Origin: Pyxicephalus adspersus
Lineage: Eukaryota; Chordata; Amphibia; Anura; Pyxicephalidae
Length of the DNA stretch: 64,000 nt
Direction: 5' to 3'
Assembly: GCF_032062135.1 (NCBI RefSeq)
Contig: NC_092868.1
Coordinates: 50,635,163-50,699,162, forward strand
Below the pieces are notes generated by a model, which ran no database searches, was not told where the DNA came from, and was given only the letters and a program-made list of their open reading frames with translations. The translations under genes and the position numbers were made by a program. The first letter of the stretch is position 1. Every line of letters starts with the position of its first letter. Shown piece by piece: positions 32,579 to 44,769 of the stretch.

Positions 32579-32587
32579 ATCTATCTA
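32507..32587. repeat. (TATC)n microsatellite
   Basis: About 19 units with one CCATC interruption near 32525. Two overlapping Leu/Ser/Ile/Tyr-repeat open frames here are products of the repeat. Confidence 0.97.
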
Positions 32588-32999
32588 CCCCAATACACTC
32601 GAACAGACCTTCAATATTATTTGGATGTAGTAAACCATAACACATGATGGGGTGCTGTGCTATAAAGTCTCATAGAAGTAAGTAGATAAAAAGATTTCTT
32701 TTTGGATTTTGGATCTGTGTCACTGTCCCACCTCCTCGCTGCTCTTTGATTTAGAACACCAATGGCCCATATCCTAACCTTCTTTTTTCCTTCAGCTCCT
32801 CTAAGAACTTCCAGCTCCAACTTGTCATTCAGAGCAGCCATTTATGCTGCAAGTCTCATCCCTACATTCAACTGGTGTGCAACTCAAGACTCTATCTGCA
32901 TTAAAAAATCATTTCCTGGATTTGCAAGGAAAAAAATAAGGGAATGAATTGGTTCTTGCTGATGTGCAGAGTTCCTCTTTAGCTGACAATTTCCCATTT
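32588..32999. other. No gene seen
   Basis: Spacer; nothing recognised. Confidence 0.45.
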
Positions 33000-33470
33000 G
33001 TCTCATGAAGCCTTACAGGCAGATTTATTACCGTTGCACCTACTGTATGAAAACGGGTGATGGATGGTAAAAATGTATTTAATTATTATGCAGTGCCATC
33101 TCCCTGTCTGCTCCAGTCTTTGTGCTCCAGCTGTTGGCATGCACTTTATTTTAAAGTCAATGTGCTTATCTGGGGAAGTGCATGATCTCTGTGCAAATTG
33201 ACTTGTGGCGGAAAAACCAAAATACATTACTCCGAGAAAAACAGCTGAACAAATGCAGATTTGAATTTTATTCACATGTATTAACACTTTAATCCTATTC
33301 GACTCAGAGAGGGAAGTTTGTTTTATGCCGTGCGCAGAACGTTTCGCATTTCTTGAAAGGCAAAAATGGGAAAAAAAGGTTGGCAAGTCAGCATATATTG
33401 TGTAGTTTTTATTTCCTCTGTTAGTACAGGTAAAATAGTACACGGATTCCTTCACTACTATTCCCAGAGG
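33000..33470. other. Candidate conserved non-coding block
   Basis: CpG-retaining core near 33205-33350: GACTTGTGGCGGAAAAACC, ATTACTCCGAGAAAAAC, ATGCCGTGCGCAGAACGTTT. A 150-codon reverse frame (33003-33455) spans it, but its product shows no recognised domain. Confidence 0.35.
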
Positions 33471-33726
33471 AGCCTAATGGGGCCACCACGGTTCTAAAAC
33501 CACCCATACATATAGAGGTCAGAAGGCGATGGCTGGTTACCTGATTGAAATGTGATTGGGATGTTCTGATCATTACTTATGTCCCTCTGAGAACTAAACT
33601 CAGGACCTCAGTGTTAAAGGTCCAGGTAAACCTGTATAGAAATAAATATGTGAGATGCTGCTGGTGACCCCACATTCTGAAAATGCTGCTTGCCTGGGTG
33701 CAACTAATTGTTTACATTTTTGTATC

Positions 33727-34145
33727 TATCTATTTTTCTTTATTTCTCTTTTCTCTCTTTTTCTTTTTCCTTCTCTCTCTCTCTCTTTGTAACTCTCTCT
33801 ATTCCTTTTCTCTTTCTCTCCCTTTCTAGCCCTCTTTCTTTCTATATATGTCTCTCATTGTAGCTTTGTCTTTTTCCTTGTCTCTCTTTGTAGCTCTCTT
33901 TTTTCCTTCTATCTCTTTCTTTGTAGCTCTCTCTCTTTCCTTCTCTCTCTCTCTCTCTTTCTCTTTTCTTTCTATTTTTCTGTCTCTCTCTCTCATTTTC
34001 CTTCTCTCTCCCTTACCTTCACTCTAAATTTGTAACTCTCCCAATCTTTCCTTTTTTCTTTTTATGTATCTCTCTCTCCCTCATTTTAACTTTTGTGTCT
34101 TTTGTGTCTCTCCTCTGTGTCTCCTCCCTTTAGGTATCTCTCTCT
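33727..34145. repeat. Polypyrimidine tract with TTTGTAGCTCTCTC-type repeats
   Basis: The + strand is nearly all C/T, with phrase repeats: TTGTAACTCTCTCTATTCC near 33787, TTGTAGCTCTCTTTTTTCC near 33889 and TTGTAGCTCTCTCTCTTTCC near 33921. Degenerate tandem structure. Confidence 0.8.
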
Positions 34146-34485
34146 CATGATATACCATAGAAGATCTACATAAAGAGAGAGATTTATATAAAGAGTTGAA
34201 ATCAATTACAGTTCTCTGCTATGCGATCCTATTATGTATACTTGGGTGCTATCTACATGAGTTGAGGAAGTTGACAGGTCAGCAACTTTGGTCCTCACAG
34301 GACCTCTTGCTTCTGATTTCTAATCCTAACAGTCGCCCACATACAAAACTAAATAAAGAAGCAACAAATATATTCCTACACCATTATAATGTATTATCAC
34401 ATTCATATTCCAGAAATAAACCCAGTCATGACTAATTTTCTTTAACAGAAATACCTGAGAATAGTAGGGGAATATGAGGACAACG
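34146..34485. other. No gene seen
   Basis: Spacer; nothing recognised. Confidence 0.45.
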
Positions 34486-34489
34486 ATGT

Positions 34490-35430
34490 GGAAACATACA
34501 TTGCTGATTTATTTTCGGGGTTTTCATCCCGTTTCTTAGATATCTAATAAGTTATTGACTTGGAAGAAGCAAGATAGGCACTTCTCTGGCTGCCTGCTCA
34601 TTCCGGGCCAGCAGATACTAAGCAATGGTTAGAGTGACAGCAACATATCCTGTGCCTTTAAAAATCTAGCAATGGCAGTCCCAGTAGCTTAGGCTTTTTT
34701 GGCTGCCATCACACTGCGGTCATTTATCCAGCACAGGTGACCTCCAGTCCAGCCAGTGGCCACAGCCAGCACTCACACCTCCCAGTCGACAAGATTTTGG
34801 CACTGTGCTTTTTTTTCACAGCGACTTGTATGACTCCAGTTATAAATGATTGTATGAAATATTTCATTGTGTGTGTACGGCTCTTAAGAGACCAATTATG
34901 TTCTATAAAAAGGTTTTTACTCATAATAATTAGAGCTAATGAGAAAAATAGATCAGAGAAAGTATTAATAATACCCGCTGTAACCTTTATAACTTGATGC
35001 GTTTGATCTCACTTGCTATGGAGACAGCTGTGGTACCCCCCCGAATCCCCACAGCCATTAACTGTCCCCATAGATACCTCTTGAAAGTAAAAAAAATAGT
35101 TTTTATTAATGAAAACTAACTTCATAAAAACAGAGCGTCTGTGAAGTTTTCCATCATGCTTGTGCGGAGGCGCCGATGGGGTTAAACGGTCTACCGGCTT
35201 TTATGATCTCACGAGAGGCTCTTCAAGTAAAATCCTCACTGCCTGCGTTCTCAGCTCCGCCCAGCCGCTCCCCTGGTTATAAGGTTAATGGATTTTATGA
35301 TTTTCTTTTTTTAATATCAAATAAGTGCTACAGTGAAAAACAACCAAACCTTAATGAAATGTCAGCTTGCGGGCCTATCCTGTTTTATTTTCTTTTGAAG
35401 GTTGTAAAGGTTACAATTTAGGAACTGTAA
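34490..35430. other. Candidate conserved non-coding block
   Basis: Unique-looking over a long distance. TACTCATAATAATTAGAGC near 34918, TTGATGCGTTTGATCTC near 34994, GCGGAGGCGCCGATGGGG near 35163 and CTCCGCCCAGCCGCTCCCC near 35254 mix AT-rich cores with retained CpG. May be several elements. Confidence 0.35.
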
Positions 35431-36465
35431 TTGTTATTTTGTCTAGGGATGAGAAAAATGAAATTAGCTAAATTTATTTCACTGATAGCGACATGTTGCT
35501 AAATTAAAAACTTTTTTTGGAATATTTTGATTATTTTATCTAGATGCAAATCTGTTGAACTGATTGCCACTTTAAGAAATGATTTATTCTTTTGGGGTAA
35601 TTAAGCTTTTAAAAGCACTGACCGCCATTCAAAATCTGTTCATCCTTGTATACACTTGTAAGTAAAATAATGAGGTTAATAGGGGCACAAGAACAGATTC
35701 AGTTGAAAGGATTTTTCGGAACCATCAGTAGTCTTTATTGCACCCCCAAAATCCATCAAATGCTCTTTCATTTAATGTTCCCGGTTGATTGCCTTGATTG
35801 CAAAAATCCTATGATTTGCAAAAAATACCTTGCCCTCAGAATCAATGACTTCTATCCACTGCCTATATTTTTAGGTAGACAGGAGATGATATTTTGCTAA
35901 TATTTCAACTTCTAGCATGGGTCTATGGTGATCAGATCCCTAGGTAGAAAGAGCACTTTGGGGGCCAAATAGATCCTTTAAATAAAATAATCCTTTAAAT
36001 GATCCTTTAATATAAATTGAGCAACCCATAAGACTCAAAGTGTATCTGTGGTCAGAAATTAAAATGTTATATGCTAATGTAACTTTCAGCCAGCATCTTG
36101 CAAGTGCCAAGTCTTCCCGTTTCACGTTGGCTACGTTCTCTCCTCCTTGGAGTTTGCACTCCTCGTAGCCACCATCAAATACATGTGCACTAAACTACAT
36201 GTGTATGTGCCAACATGGCTGGAGTGTCACACGTCACCACAATGCAGTGAGCATCTCCATCCACAGCCAATATTATTATTAGAATAGCCTTTCTTATCAT
36301 CTAAATGGCTCAGACTGCTGGAAATTGTAATTTAGAAACACCAGTAAATGAAGGAGATGTAGCAGATGAAACCTTATTCTTAAGTTCCCCATTGTTCAAT
36401 TTTACCAAAACTTTGCAGCACTCTGATCTACTTGGGTACAGAGCTTAATAAAATGTTTACGTGGG
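35431..36465. other. No gene seen
   Basis: AT-rich; ATCCTTTAAAT recurs three times near 35971-36013. No exon. Confidence 0.5.
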
Positions 36466-36469
36466 TTTA

Positions 36470-37030
36470 TTTATCTTTTAAGCACAGTTGTGGTGCTTTC
36501 TGGAAAACGCCAACAGTTGACTGACTGTGCTTGGGCTTGTTCTTTCATTTTGTTTCCAGAGTGCTGGCGTTCAGGTCCGTTGGTGATAATCTTGCCGCGT
36601 GACATTGATATTTGTTGCTGCAGTGTACTCCTCTGGCTTGTGTTGTGCGGCATGCGCCGAGCGGACAATGATTAATGGGTGTATCAAATGGCGAGGCATA
36701 AATACTCATAATCGGAATACAGGTTTTAGCACATGTTTTCCTCGGCATTGTCAATTTGATTTCCTAGTTCAGTGAGAAACAAAAGCCGCAGATAATGACC
36801 CTTAAACATTATTAATTATTATAGTTCTGCACCAGCGTGAAATTGTTTGTCTTGTCTCCTAAGCCATCGGGATTGGGTCGTTACTCTGTGAAAATATCTC
36901 AACCTCCTTTTTTTTTATGCCGGGAACGTTAGAACTGCGTGGCAAATTTAAGGGCCATCTTCATCCTTCCAGTGACTTTATTACTGTTAAAAAAAATATA
37001 AAAATTTAATAAAAGTGCGGAAAAAGTGAT
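36470..37030. other. Candidate conserved non-coding block
   Basis: Strongly CpG-retaining: TCTTGCCGCGTGACATTG near 36590 and GTGCGGCATGCGCCGAGCGG near 36644. CATTATTAATTATTATAG at 36808-36825 is homeodomain-like. TAAATACTCATAATCGG near 36699 is unique. Confidence 0.42.
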
Positions 37031-37170
37031 CAACTTGGCAAAGGGTTTGTTGTCATTTCTTGTGTATACTCTGTTCCAGTTTCTGAAGTGTTATATGCTG
37101 GGTAACAAATTTCCATAGAGCAGTTGTTTCTTCCCTCATGGCACTACGTGGGTATTTTCTGTTGCGTTCT

Positions 37171-37246
37171 TTGAATATTTTAATGTACAGCGCTGCGTAA
37201 TATTTTGGCGCTATATAAATCCTGTTTAATAATAATATTAATAATT
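37171..37246 (+). mobile_element. L2-like LINE/SINE 3' tail fragment
   Basis: TTAATGTACAGCGCTGCGTA and TTTGGCGCTATATAAATCCT plus an (AAT)n-type end. Only the tail is present. Confidence 0.88.
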
Positions 37247-39388
37247 GCCAAAGCCCATACAGGATAAGACAAAGAAGATGGTAATAAATGTGACAAAGAT
37301 GATGGTTATCTCCCTAAAGTTTTCTAAACCAGTTTTTGAAAAAAAAACTAGTAATTCACATCGGAATTCAGCCTGCAGTACATCAAAAGACCTTCAATAA
37401 ACTCTGGAGTTTCTTGTATGTTCAGGTCCATGCAATTCACTGCAGTGTGCATGATCTGAGCCAGAAGATCTATGAGCTACTGAGATTCAAAGCATATATG
37501 TGCCTTTTTAGGCTTACTTTTTTGCTTGATGACATGATTTGCAAATGCCCAAGTCTAAAATGGATTTTTTAAAAAACCAATGCAGATCCCATATTGGATG
37601 GTAAATAAAAAAAAGGTGGGGCCCCAAAGTGAAACACACAGACAGGCAAACATTTTACTGCAACATCTCATCCAACTGTACTGCAAGCAGGTGCTGCCCA
37701 CATAAGAGCGACAACTCTTCTCCAAATTGAGGAGCAGTGCAACATCGTTGCCACCCTATCAAATGAAACTGCATAAGATGAATGCACTTTTAAGGGGGAG
37801 TAAGAGTAAAACTGTACGTGCAAACACAGTTATAATTAATTGATTTAATCTGATTGCTGAATGTTCAAGCAAAAAGTTATTTAATTAATTACAACACATC
37901 TACATGGAAAAGGAAGGGGGATGTTATGGTCTCCTAGGTAATATACATTGTACAAATTGATGGGTCAAGTCACAGAGTTGTAAGTCAACCATAGGCTTTC
38001 CCAATATAGCACCAGTTTTCTCTGCTATGGAAACCAGAATTAACCGCCTCTGCCCACAATATAATTACCTTATGGCCATGAATTTTCCTAGATTCTAAAC
38101 TCTATTTATAATAAATGCCCCATCTAATATTACATAGTCTTCCTTACTATTGCAATGCCATTTATCATCCCTCTGATAAATCAGGCCTAAGGTTTTTAAG
38201 TGGCAGATTTAATTTAAAAAAAAGCAACATTTTGTTTTTATTATTTTTCTGTACATCACATCTAAAAATAATATTTGATATATAGAAATAATACATTAAT
38301 GCATTGCGCTTACAGCTTGGAGTAATTCATCTTTGTCTGGTATCTCCACTGTATGAAAAACAATTTCTAAAGAGGAAAGAAAAGATTAAAAAGCATCCTA
38401 AAATAGCATTTGTAAAATATAAAGAAAAAAAGTTGAAATCAGCAATGGTTGAAACGAGAAATCGAGCTGGGTAAATACTGCCAGCAATGCTATGAATCCA
38501 ATAAAATGATTCTACGCATATTCACTTAAAACTAGTACATGTACATGAATCCGTCTGGCATAATATAGAAACTTTTTGATCAAATTTAATTGACTGAAAA
38601 AAGGGTCCATTAAAATGAAGTGAAAATCTGTATTCTAATTGCTTCTCACAAACAAATATTTAGGCAGATGTATGTAAAACACAAAAAAACTACAAAATTT
38701 AAAATGATTCTTCTCGTCACTCTTGTTGTTATAATATAGGACCACCTCTAGATAGATTAAGAGATAATGTGTAAATGAGAAAAAAAAGAAAATACCTCAT
38801 AATACTGCCATTTTGAATTTATGTATATGTAGGAGCACCTGTGTATAGTATAAAGTCCTGTGAAGTGTTAACAGGACAGAGGTTAAATACTGTATGTTTG
38901 TTTACTGTATATTATGTATTGATCAAATGTGCAAAAATACATAATTAACTTTTCACACTAAGCAGTGAGCTTCAAACCTCTTTCTTTTTTTCTCATTTAC
39001 ACATTGTCACAAAAAAAACTACAACCTATCAAAAACAATTAGGAGGCCTCTAAATTGATCAAACTAAGAGTCTCTGGTTTGCAATTTTCTATTTGATTCT
39101 GGATTGTAGTCACATCAAATGATAAATTTATGGCCACTATAATAATACTCCTTACAGGAGGACAGAGCAAAGGATGATCTTATCAGTATTGTGCTGCTCT
39201 TTCTTTGTCCACTCACAAGCTTGGGTGGTTCCCAGGCCAATCTGTATTTCTTACCTGGATGGAATAACATCTATAGCAGGCTAAGGTGGAAGAAGACATT
39301 GGTGTTTGCCTCCATGAAACTTTCCTGAGGTTTCAATCCACACGTCTTACTTTTCAAATGTTGGTTGGCCGGTGGTTTCAGTGCATCA
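37247..39388. other. No gene seen
   Basis: AT-rich sequence without recognised ends. TGATAAATCAGGCCT at 38173-38187 looks like a lone fragment of the palindromic MITE end. ACACTTCTCGTCACTC-type unique patches are too short to call. Confidence 0.45.
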
Positions 39389-39389
39389 G

Positions 39390-39601
39390 TGCCTGATTTA
39401 TTAAAGCTCTCCAAGATTGTAAAAGATAGGCTACCATGTGTGAACTTGGGTGATCCAGCAAACCTGGAATGGATTTCTTAAAATCATTTGCTAATATTTG
39501 ACAAATGATTTCAATCATTCATTCCATTTGCTGGATCACCCAAGTTCTCCCATGTTACTCTATCATCTCCAGTCTTGGAGAGCTTTGATAAATCAGGCCC
39601 A
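39390..39601. mobile_element. Palindromic MITE, copy D
   Basis: TGCCTGATTTATTAAAGCTC at the left and GAGAGCTTTGATAAATCAGG plus CCC at the right, with GGGTGATCCAGCAAACCTGG facing CCATTTGCTGGATCACCCAA. Arms about 90 bp. Confidence 0.87.
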
Positions 39602-40285
39602 TTGAGGTATTCACCCAGAGTCAATGAGCAAATGGGAGGACTTTTTTTATTCTTTAATTTTACCAATTTACGCAAATGTTCAGTGGCTCAGATTATGTTT
39701 TCTCTCAGCCCTTCAGTATTTAAAGCCCAACTTTGACCAAGCAAATTCCAAAAGCAACCAGGTTTTTAGGTAAATACAAACAAGGTGTTGAAGAAAAATT
39801 GTGGACTGAATATCGATTTCATGGGACAAATGTGCTTACACATTGCAATAAAGCTATTTCCTCCCATCTCTACGTTCTATGTTCTGTTCAGTGGGAAAGT
39901 CAATAAGATGTGACCAAGTGAAACCTAAAGTCGGAAGAACAGCAAGTTTAGAGATTTCCCATCATCCCTCTATAACAGAGGAAGCCATATGTCTACATGA
40001 GACCTCAGTCTGAAATTAAAAACTCACAAGAGGTCCTTGCTGTGTGAATAGGTGCACACATATGGCCAAGCACAGATACACAATTGGGTTTATAAATTAC
40101 AGTTATCAACACAATTGATTTAGGAATCTGATCAATCTCATTTATTGAACAATTGTGTAAATTGGTGGTATTTAATCTGGGTGAATAACTCAGTGTATTG
40201 AATCCAAGGACCAACCAGCATTTGAAGCTTCTGGAAAGTTTTCCCTTTCTTAACAATAATATTAGAATATGCAGACAAACCCCCT
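39602..40285. other. No gene seen
   Basis: Spacer; nothing recognised. Confidence 0.45.
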
Positions 40286-40289
40286 AAAT

Positions 40290-41000
40290 ATCTAAAGAAG
40301 GGGCTGCGCCATGCCTGGCATTATTGGGTAATGTCGCAAGCCCTCACCGATAGGCCTTCCGTGGCTTACAAAATGGCCATTAGAAAGTCAAGCTTACCGC
40401 TAAACATCTACGCTGTTGGCGCAGGCAGCATAAGAAGGCTTCTTTGTGTTTTCCTATCAGTTTTGTTGATTATAAACTCTTCCCCGGCGCCAACGAAATG
40501 TCTAACGAGCCACTCAGCATCTGTTCAAAATGTCAGCTGCCACAGGAAGTACCAATTTACTTGAAGTCTATTGATTATGTGCTTGACAAGGAACCGCACA
40601 GGCAGCCATGCAAAACATGGCTGGAACAAACAGATGAGCAACACAATGTATTCATGGACTCCGTCTTGTTTTTCAGGGTTTTTCTCATTTTGAGTCTGTA
40701 AATCTTAAAGCGCTGAGAATATCATCGGAGAATGTCGAGATTCAGAATGGCGTGTTTCTGATTTTGTTTCAAAGCCGCATCAAATATTCAGAACCAAGTT
40801 TATTATTGGGCTTGCTTAATACAGCTCAACAAAAAGCAATGATACTGTCAGAAACGGACTGACTGGTTGCTATTGAATTAGGGCCCCTTGTGCTTTTTGG
40901 TTTATTATATTTCAATCTGAAATTGTTTTTTTTTATTTTGCAGTAATAATTGAATTAATGAAACTTTTATACAGTCTGATAAAGGTGCTAGGCTTTCGTG
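40290..41000. other. Candidate conserved non-coding block
   Basis: CpG-retaining unique sequence: CCCTCACCGATAGGCCTTCC near 40340, CTACGCTGTTGGCGCAGGC near 40409, CCCCGGCGCCAACGAAATG near 40482. The inner part holds two overlapping open frames of 77 and 85 codons without known domain. TAATAATTGAATTAATG near 40943. Confidence 0.4.
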
Positions 41001-41930
41001 CAAGCAAGCCAAGAACTGCTTTTACATTTGTAACTTACTGACAAGGTTCCAAAGGGGACAAGACCTTCCTTTGAGACACCCAGGCAATGCTGAGACATCA
41101 GGAGCTCAAATAGATCACAGTTTATTATCCTCCCCACAGCTAGGCACTGCTTCACTTGGACCAGGCAGTGCTATATTAGAGTATACGCCTCTATGGGTAA
41201 GGAAATATGTGTTTCTGATAATTATGTGCAGAAATTTCAAGTCCTATTTATAGAATCATATAGAATAATGTATCCAATAAGACAGAAAATATCCACACTG
41301 ACCATTTCTATGCTTGCAATCTTTCTTCACTACCTCTCATTATTTCTCATTTGAGATTCCCTTGCCTTGTTAATGAAGACAATGCATCTCACTCATGTAG
41401 ATTTCTAACCAAGCGCTTTAACAGCTATTCCTATTGGTTAGCTGGTTGGCTGGCTTTGATGTTCCTTTTTTTCCCAGTCATCTTGGTGAATTGGAAACTT
41501 ATATAATAAACTCCAAAACCTGAACTTCAAGCAAACAAGATGCTAATGAATGTAACTTTATAATTATTTATACATCATTAGATGTATTTTTAAACCTAAA
41601 ACAGTGTAATTACCTTCATTTGACTTGGTATCAACCTCTTTTAGTTTACTGTATGCTCTGTACAGTAAAACTTGGACTGGAAGATGTAGAAGTAGCACAA
41701 GGAGTCCATTAGGGACGTTGCAGGTCAAAAACATGAAAGCAGAAGGATATATACAGGACATGAGCTCATCGGTATTCTGCTTCATTTTTACTGTCCAATC
41801 ACACAGTGGGGGTAGGAGAGGGGCCTGTAACGAAACTGCAACATAAAAAACTTAAATCTCGTTTTGCCAGACAGAACCATGCTGTAGAGAAGAATCATGG
41901 CTTTGTGTGAAAGCAGTGGTCTCTCTGTAA
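41001..41930. other. No gene seen
   Basis: Mixed sequence; nothing recognised. Confidence 0.45.
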
Positions 41931-41935
41931 AGCAG

Positions 41936-42172
41936 ATTTTATTCAAACTTTTTAACATGGGGAAACCCTTGCTACAGCTAACACAGCTCACAATACAATA
42001 GTGTTGTGGTCATTGAGAAGAATGCTTCTTACATTGATGGCCAGAGGGAAGAATGTCACCCTTCACAGACAGCCAAAAAGACCATTGGTGTCATTTAGAC
42101 TAACCTGAGAGGCACAAATTGTTCCTTGCTCAAGGAACCCCCGAGCAACCCAAGGTTAAAGTACACTGCTGT
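41936..42172. mobile_element. hAT-like element, decayed copy
   Basis: The inside matches the 43060 and 17002 copies: TTTAACATGGGGAAACCC near 41949, ACAGCCAAAAAGACCATTGG near 42069, AACCTGAGAGGCACAAATTG near 42102. Both termini are mutated (TTATTCAAACTTTTT; AAGGTTAAAGTACACTGCT). Confidence 0.82.
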
Positions 42173-42575
42173 GGAGGTTTGGCATGCCCTCTGCTGAATT
42201 AGACCAGAGATCTCCAATCAGCTGGAAGTAGAAGCTTTGCTTATACCACTGCTTCCACACAGAATGCAAAGGTCCTTCTTTCACCATCAATCCACAGGAG
42301 CTATAAAAATCTGCTAATAAGCAAAATAATATTCACCTCTGAAACTAATTTAATTCAAACAGAAAATAAAGGAAATAAAGTAACATTGCACAAAGATCAA
42401 TCACAAGACAATAGATTTGTTTTTGGAGATGGAATCATCCTTTAAGATATGTAAAAACCTTGCTTGTATCGAAGGCAATGCTATGGCACAACTAGAAGGT
42501 TTTTTTTTTTTCCAAGGTTCATATTATTGTTATTAAACTTTGTCTTTATGTCCTACCACTATAGTTTTATGTTCT
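42173..42575. other. No gene seen
   Basis: Spacer with a T-run near 42501-42512. Confidence 0.45.
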
Positions 42576-42579
42576 CTTT

Positions 42580-42960
42580 ATGTTTCTAAGTAAATTACAG
42601 CATTTACTGCAAAATATAATTTAGTAAATTACTAGTGCAGTGTCAGGGAATGAAAACTATTTTAAGCATCTTCCTGAGGGAAAAAGGGTTTCGTTCAGTT
42701 CTAATCATCCTGTTGTTGTCTATTACGCTGAACTTTAGAGACAAAATACTTTGATTGCAGCATAGCCGCTACCTGATTTGTTATTAGAGAAGGAGTTATA
42801 ATAGATTTATGGCCGGGGAACTGTGCTTTACTGATCCTTTCACCAAGCGCAATGGATTGCTAGATTGCTAAAACACTGTATGTCAAAAACAATTGTCCTT
42901 TTGTTTTTTCAAATACAATTTCCACCTTTTTTCATTCTTAGTTGTATCTCAGTCCTGTAC
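42580..42960. other. Candidate conserved non-coding block
   Basis: Unique-looking: GGGTTTCGTTCAGTTCTAAT near 42687, GCATAGCCGCTACCTGATTT near 42760, TTATGGCCGGGGAACTGTGC near 42807. Confidence 0.3.
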
Positions 42961-43059
42961 TCTCTTTAAAGCCACTACATGCACTATAGCAATGACTGCA
43001 TGGCAATTCCTAAAACAGGTTGCCTGATGCTGACAGCAGAGAAACATTACCATATAATG

Positions 43060-43334
43060 CAGTGTTTCTTTTTTACCTTTTTAACATGGGGAGAACCCTT
43101 TAAAAAACTTCAGGGAACCCCTTATATAATTACTATCTCCACAGCTCACAGTATATTAGTGTGGTGGTCCTTAGGTAGAATGCTTTTACATTGCTGGTCA
43201 GTGGGAAGAATGGGATCATTACAGATAGCCAAAAAGATCATTGGTGACATTTATACCAACCTGAGAGGCAAGAATTGCTCATTGCCCAGGGAAACCCCAA
43301 CAACCTCTGGAGGAACCCTGGTTGAGAAACATTA
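43060..43334. mobile_element. hAT-like element, CAGTGTTTCT end, with target duplication
   Basis: It starts CAGTGTTTCTTTTTTACC and ends CTGGTTGAGAAACATTA. Flanks ATATAATG (43052-43059) and GTATAACG (43335-43342) match at six of eight positions. Internal matches to 17002: ACATGGGGAGAACCCTTTAA and ACAGATAGCCAAAAAGATCA. A 118-codon open frame across it (42979-43335) is incidental. Confidence 0.85.
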
Positions 43335-43613
43335 GTATAACGTGTGATGAAATGGCCACTTGCAGTACCCATCAGAAGCCCATGACAACACAGGAGAACA
43401 ATGTTTTTATTGCTGGTATTGATTTCCTGCCAATGCCAGAAATTTAAATTTAAAACTAGTCCCTTTCTTTAATAGGTTGCCAATAAAAAAAATGATTACC
43501 TCCTTTTTGGCATTGGCTTTTAAGCATAGAGGAATGGCTCCTCAGATCCTCAGAATATGATGATTAGGCTTCTGGATGCTGCAGCTCGACAGTGCCTTAA
43601 ACCCCCCTTGTAA

Positions 43614-43978
43614 TGTTGCACAGAACAAAAGACTTGATAGCCACACTCCAGAATACAATTTAAAAAATCAGATTATAATTAAATACCTGACGTTTCTAGA
43701 AAGTCACAAGTCCATTGCATTACATCTCAAGGCTTTAAAGATCCTCTAACGCGTTTCATTCATCTGACAGGCTTAGTCATAGAGGAAATCTCTTCAAAGT
43801 GTGACCAGGACATATATACTCCTCAACAACTAAGCCCGTGGGTGAAATGTGTTAGTAGATCTTGAGATGTATTTCAATGGACCTGTGACTTCCTATGTGT
43901 CAAGTTTTTAAATAAACTTAACTTTTTGAACTTTATGCTGATGTGCGACTAGCATGTCTTTTGCTTTGTTGTCCTAAA
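43614..43978. mobile_element. Fold-back (palindromic) element, about 365 bp
   Basis: Inner arms: AAGTCACAAGTCCATTGCAT then TACATCTCAAGG from 43701, and CTTGAGATGTATTTCAATGG then ACCTGTGACTT ending near 43910, with ACGCGTTTCATTCATCTGAC facing GTGGGTGAAATGTGTTAGTA. Outer arms: AACAAAAGACTTGATAGCCA near 43623 against GACTAGCATGTCTTTTGCTT near 43947. The two halves are reverse complements with about 25-30% divergence by eye. Phrases of this sort are familiar to me from frog repeats. No coding capacity. Confidence 0.78.
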
Positions 43979-44765
43979 TGCTGAATGACACCCTACATCA
44001 ACCCACTTCCTGTGAAGACAGAGTGCCATGGGCCTACCTCTTGGTTATCTGTAATCACAGAGCCATGCACTTGTAGTACTTTGTTGCAGTGAATGTTATT
44101 GTGGTCATCGGGTCATTGAATACTCTGTTTTAGGGAACGCTCAGTGAGAAACAAAAGTTAAAAAGGAGTAGGACCTTCTAGGGGTCCCTCTTATAAGCAG
44201 AATGAAGACTTGTAAAAGAAATTATGAAGATAAAAACTGTCCAAATACAAGCTGGGGTTCCCAGAGAGGAAGCAGTGCTCTGTGGAGGGAGGAGGAGAGT
44301 AAATTAAACCTAGAATAAGGCTTTACGCTTCTTCACTCTATCAAATACTAAAACAAAACTTTTTAGCTGGAGTTTGGCTTCCAATGTACTGTGACAGACC
44401 CGTGGAAACAATAAGGTTTTTCTCTTTTCTCTTGAGCTGGCTGTCCGCTGATACTCTATTAGCTTCTCCAGCAGTCTATTCACTCTGTGAAGTGGATGTT
44501 CATCATCCTTCTTAACCTTGCCGAGCCCCATGCTAGGTTTCTCGTGTTTCCTCACTCTGTTTCAAAATTGCGTTTGGGTATAGAGAAGGAACACCATTAA
44601 CCTCACTGCTTATGTGTATGCATAGCAGAAGGCCGCAAATCTCAAAGAGTCCTAATGTTCATTTGCATCAGCTCCTTTGCCGTGTTATTATTCCGAAAAC
44701 CCATTACACATTACCTAACCGACTGCAGACAGGCGGCTGGGTCTGTCGATTGAAGAACGTCAGTA
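43979..44765. other. No gene seen; candidate conserved block at 44190-44740
   Basis: A reverse open frame of 81 codons (44310-44555) is lysine/arginine-rich with no recognised domain. CCTTGCCGAGCCCCATGC near 44515 and TCCTTTGCCGTGTTATTATT near 44670 retain CpG. I do not call a gene. Confidence 0.3.
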
Positions 44766-44769
44766 AAAA

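Noticed and set aside
33003..33455. 150-codon reverse open frame
   Set aside because: Longest non-repetitive frame, but the product shows no recognised domain and lies in a candidate non-coding block; no splice or codon-bias support visible.
35971..36013. Triple ATCCTTTAAAT repeat
   Set aside because: Too short and AT-rich to separate from local slippage.
38173..38187. Single MITE terminus TGATAAATCAGGCCT
   Set aside because: Only about 15 bases with no partner arm; could be chance.
42979..43335. 118-codon open frame
   Set aside because: Mostly covers a non-autonomous hAT-like element.
44310..44555. 81-codon basic reverse open frame
   Set aside because: Considered as a small exon, but no domain or splice context was recognisable; left inside a candidate non-coding block.
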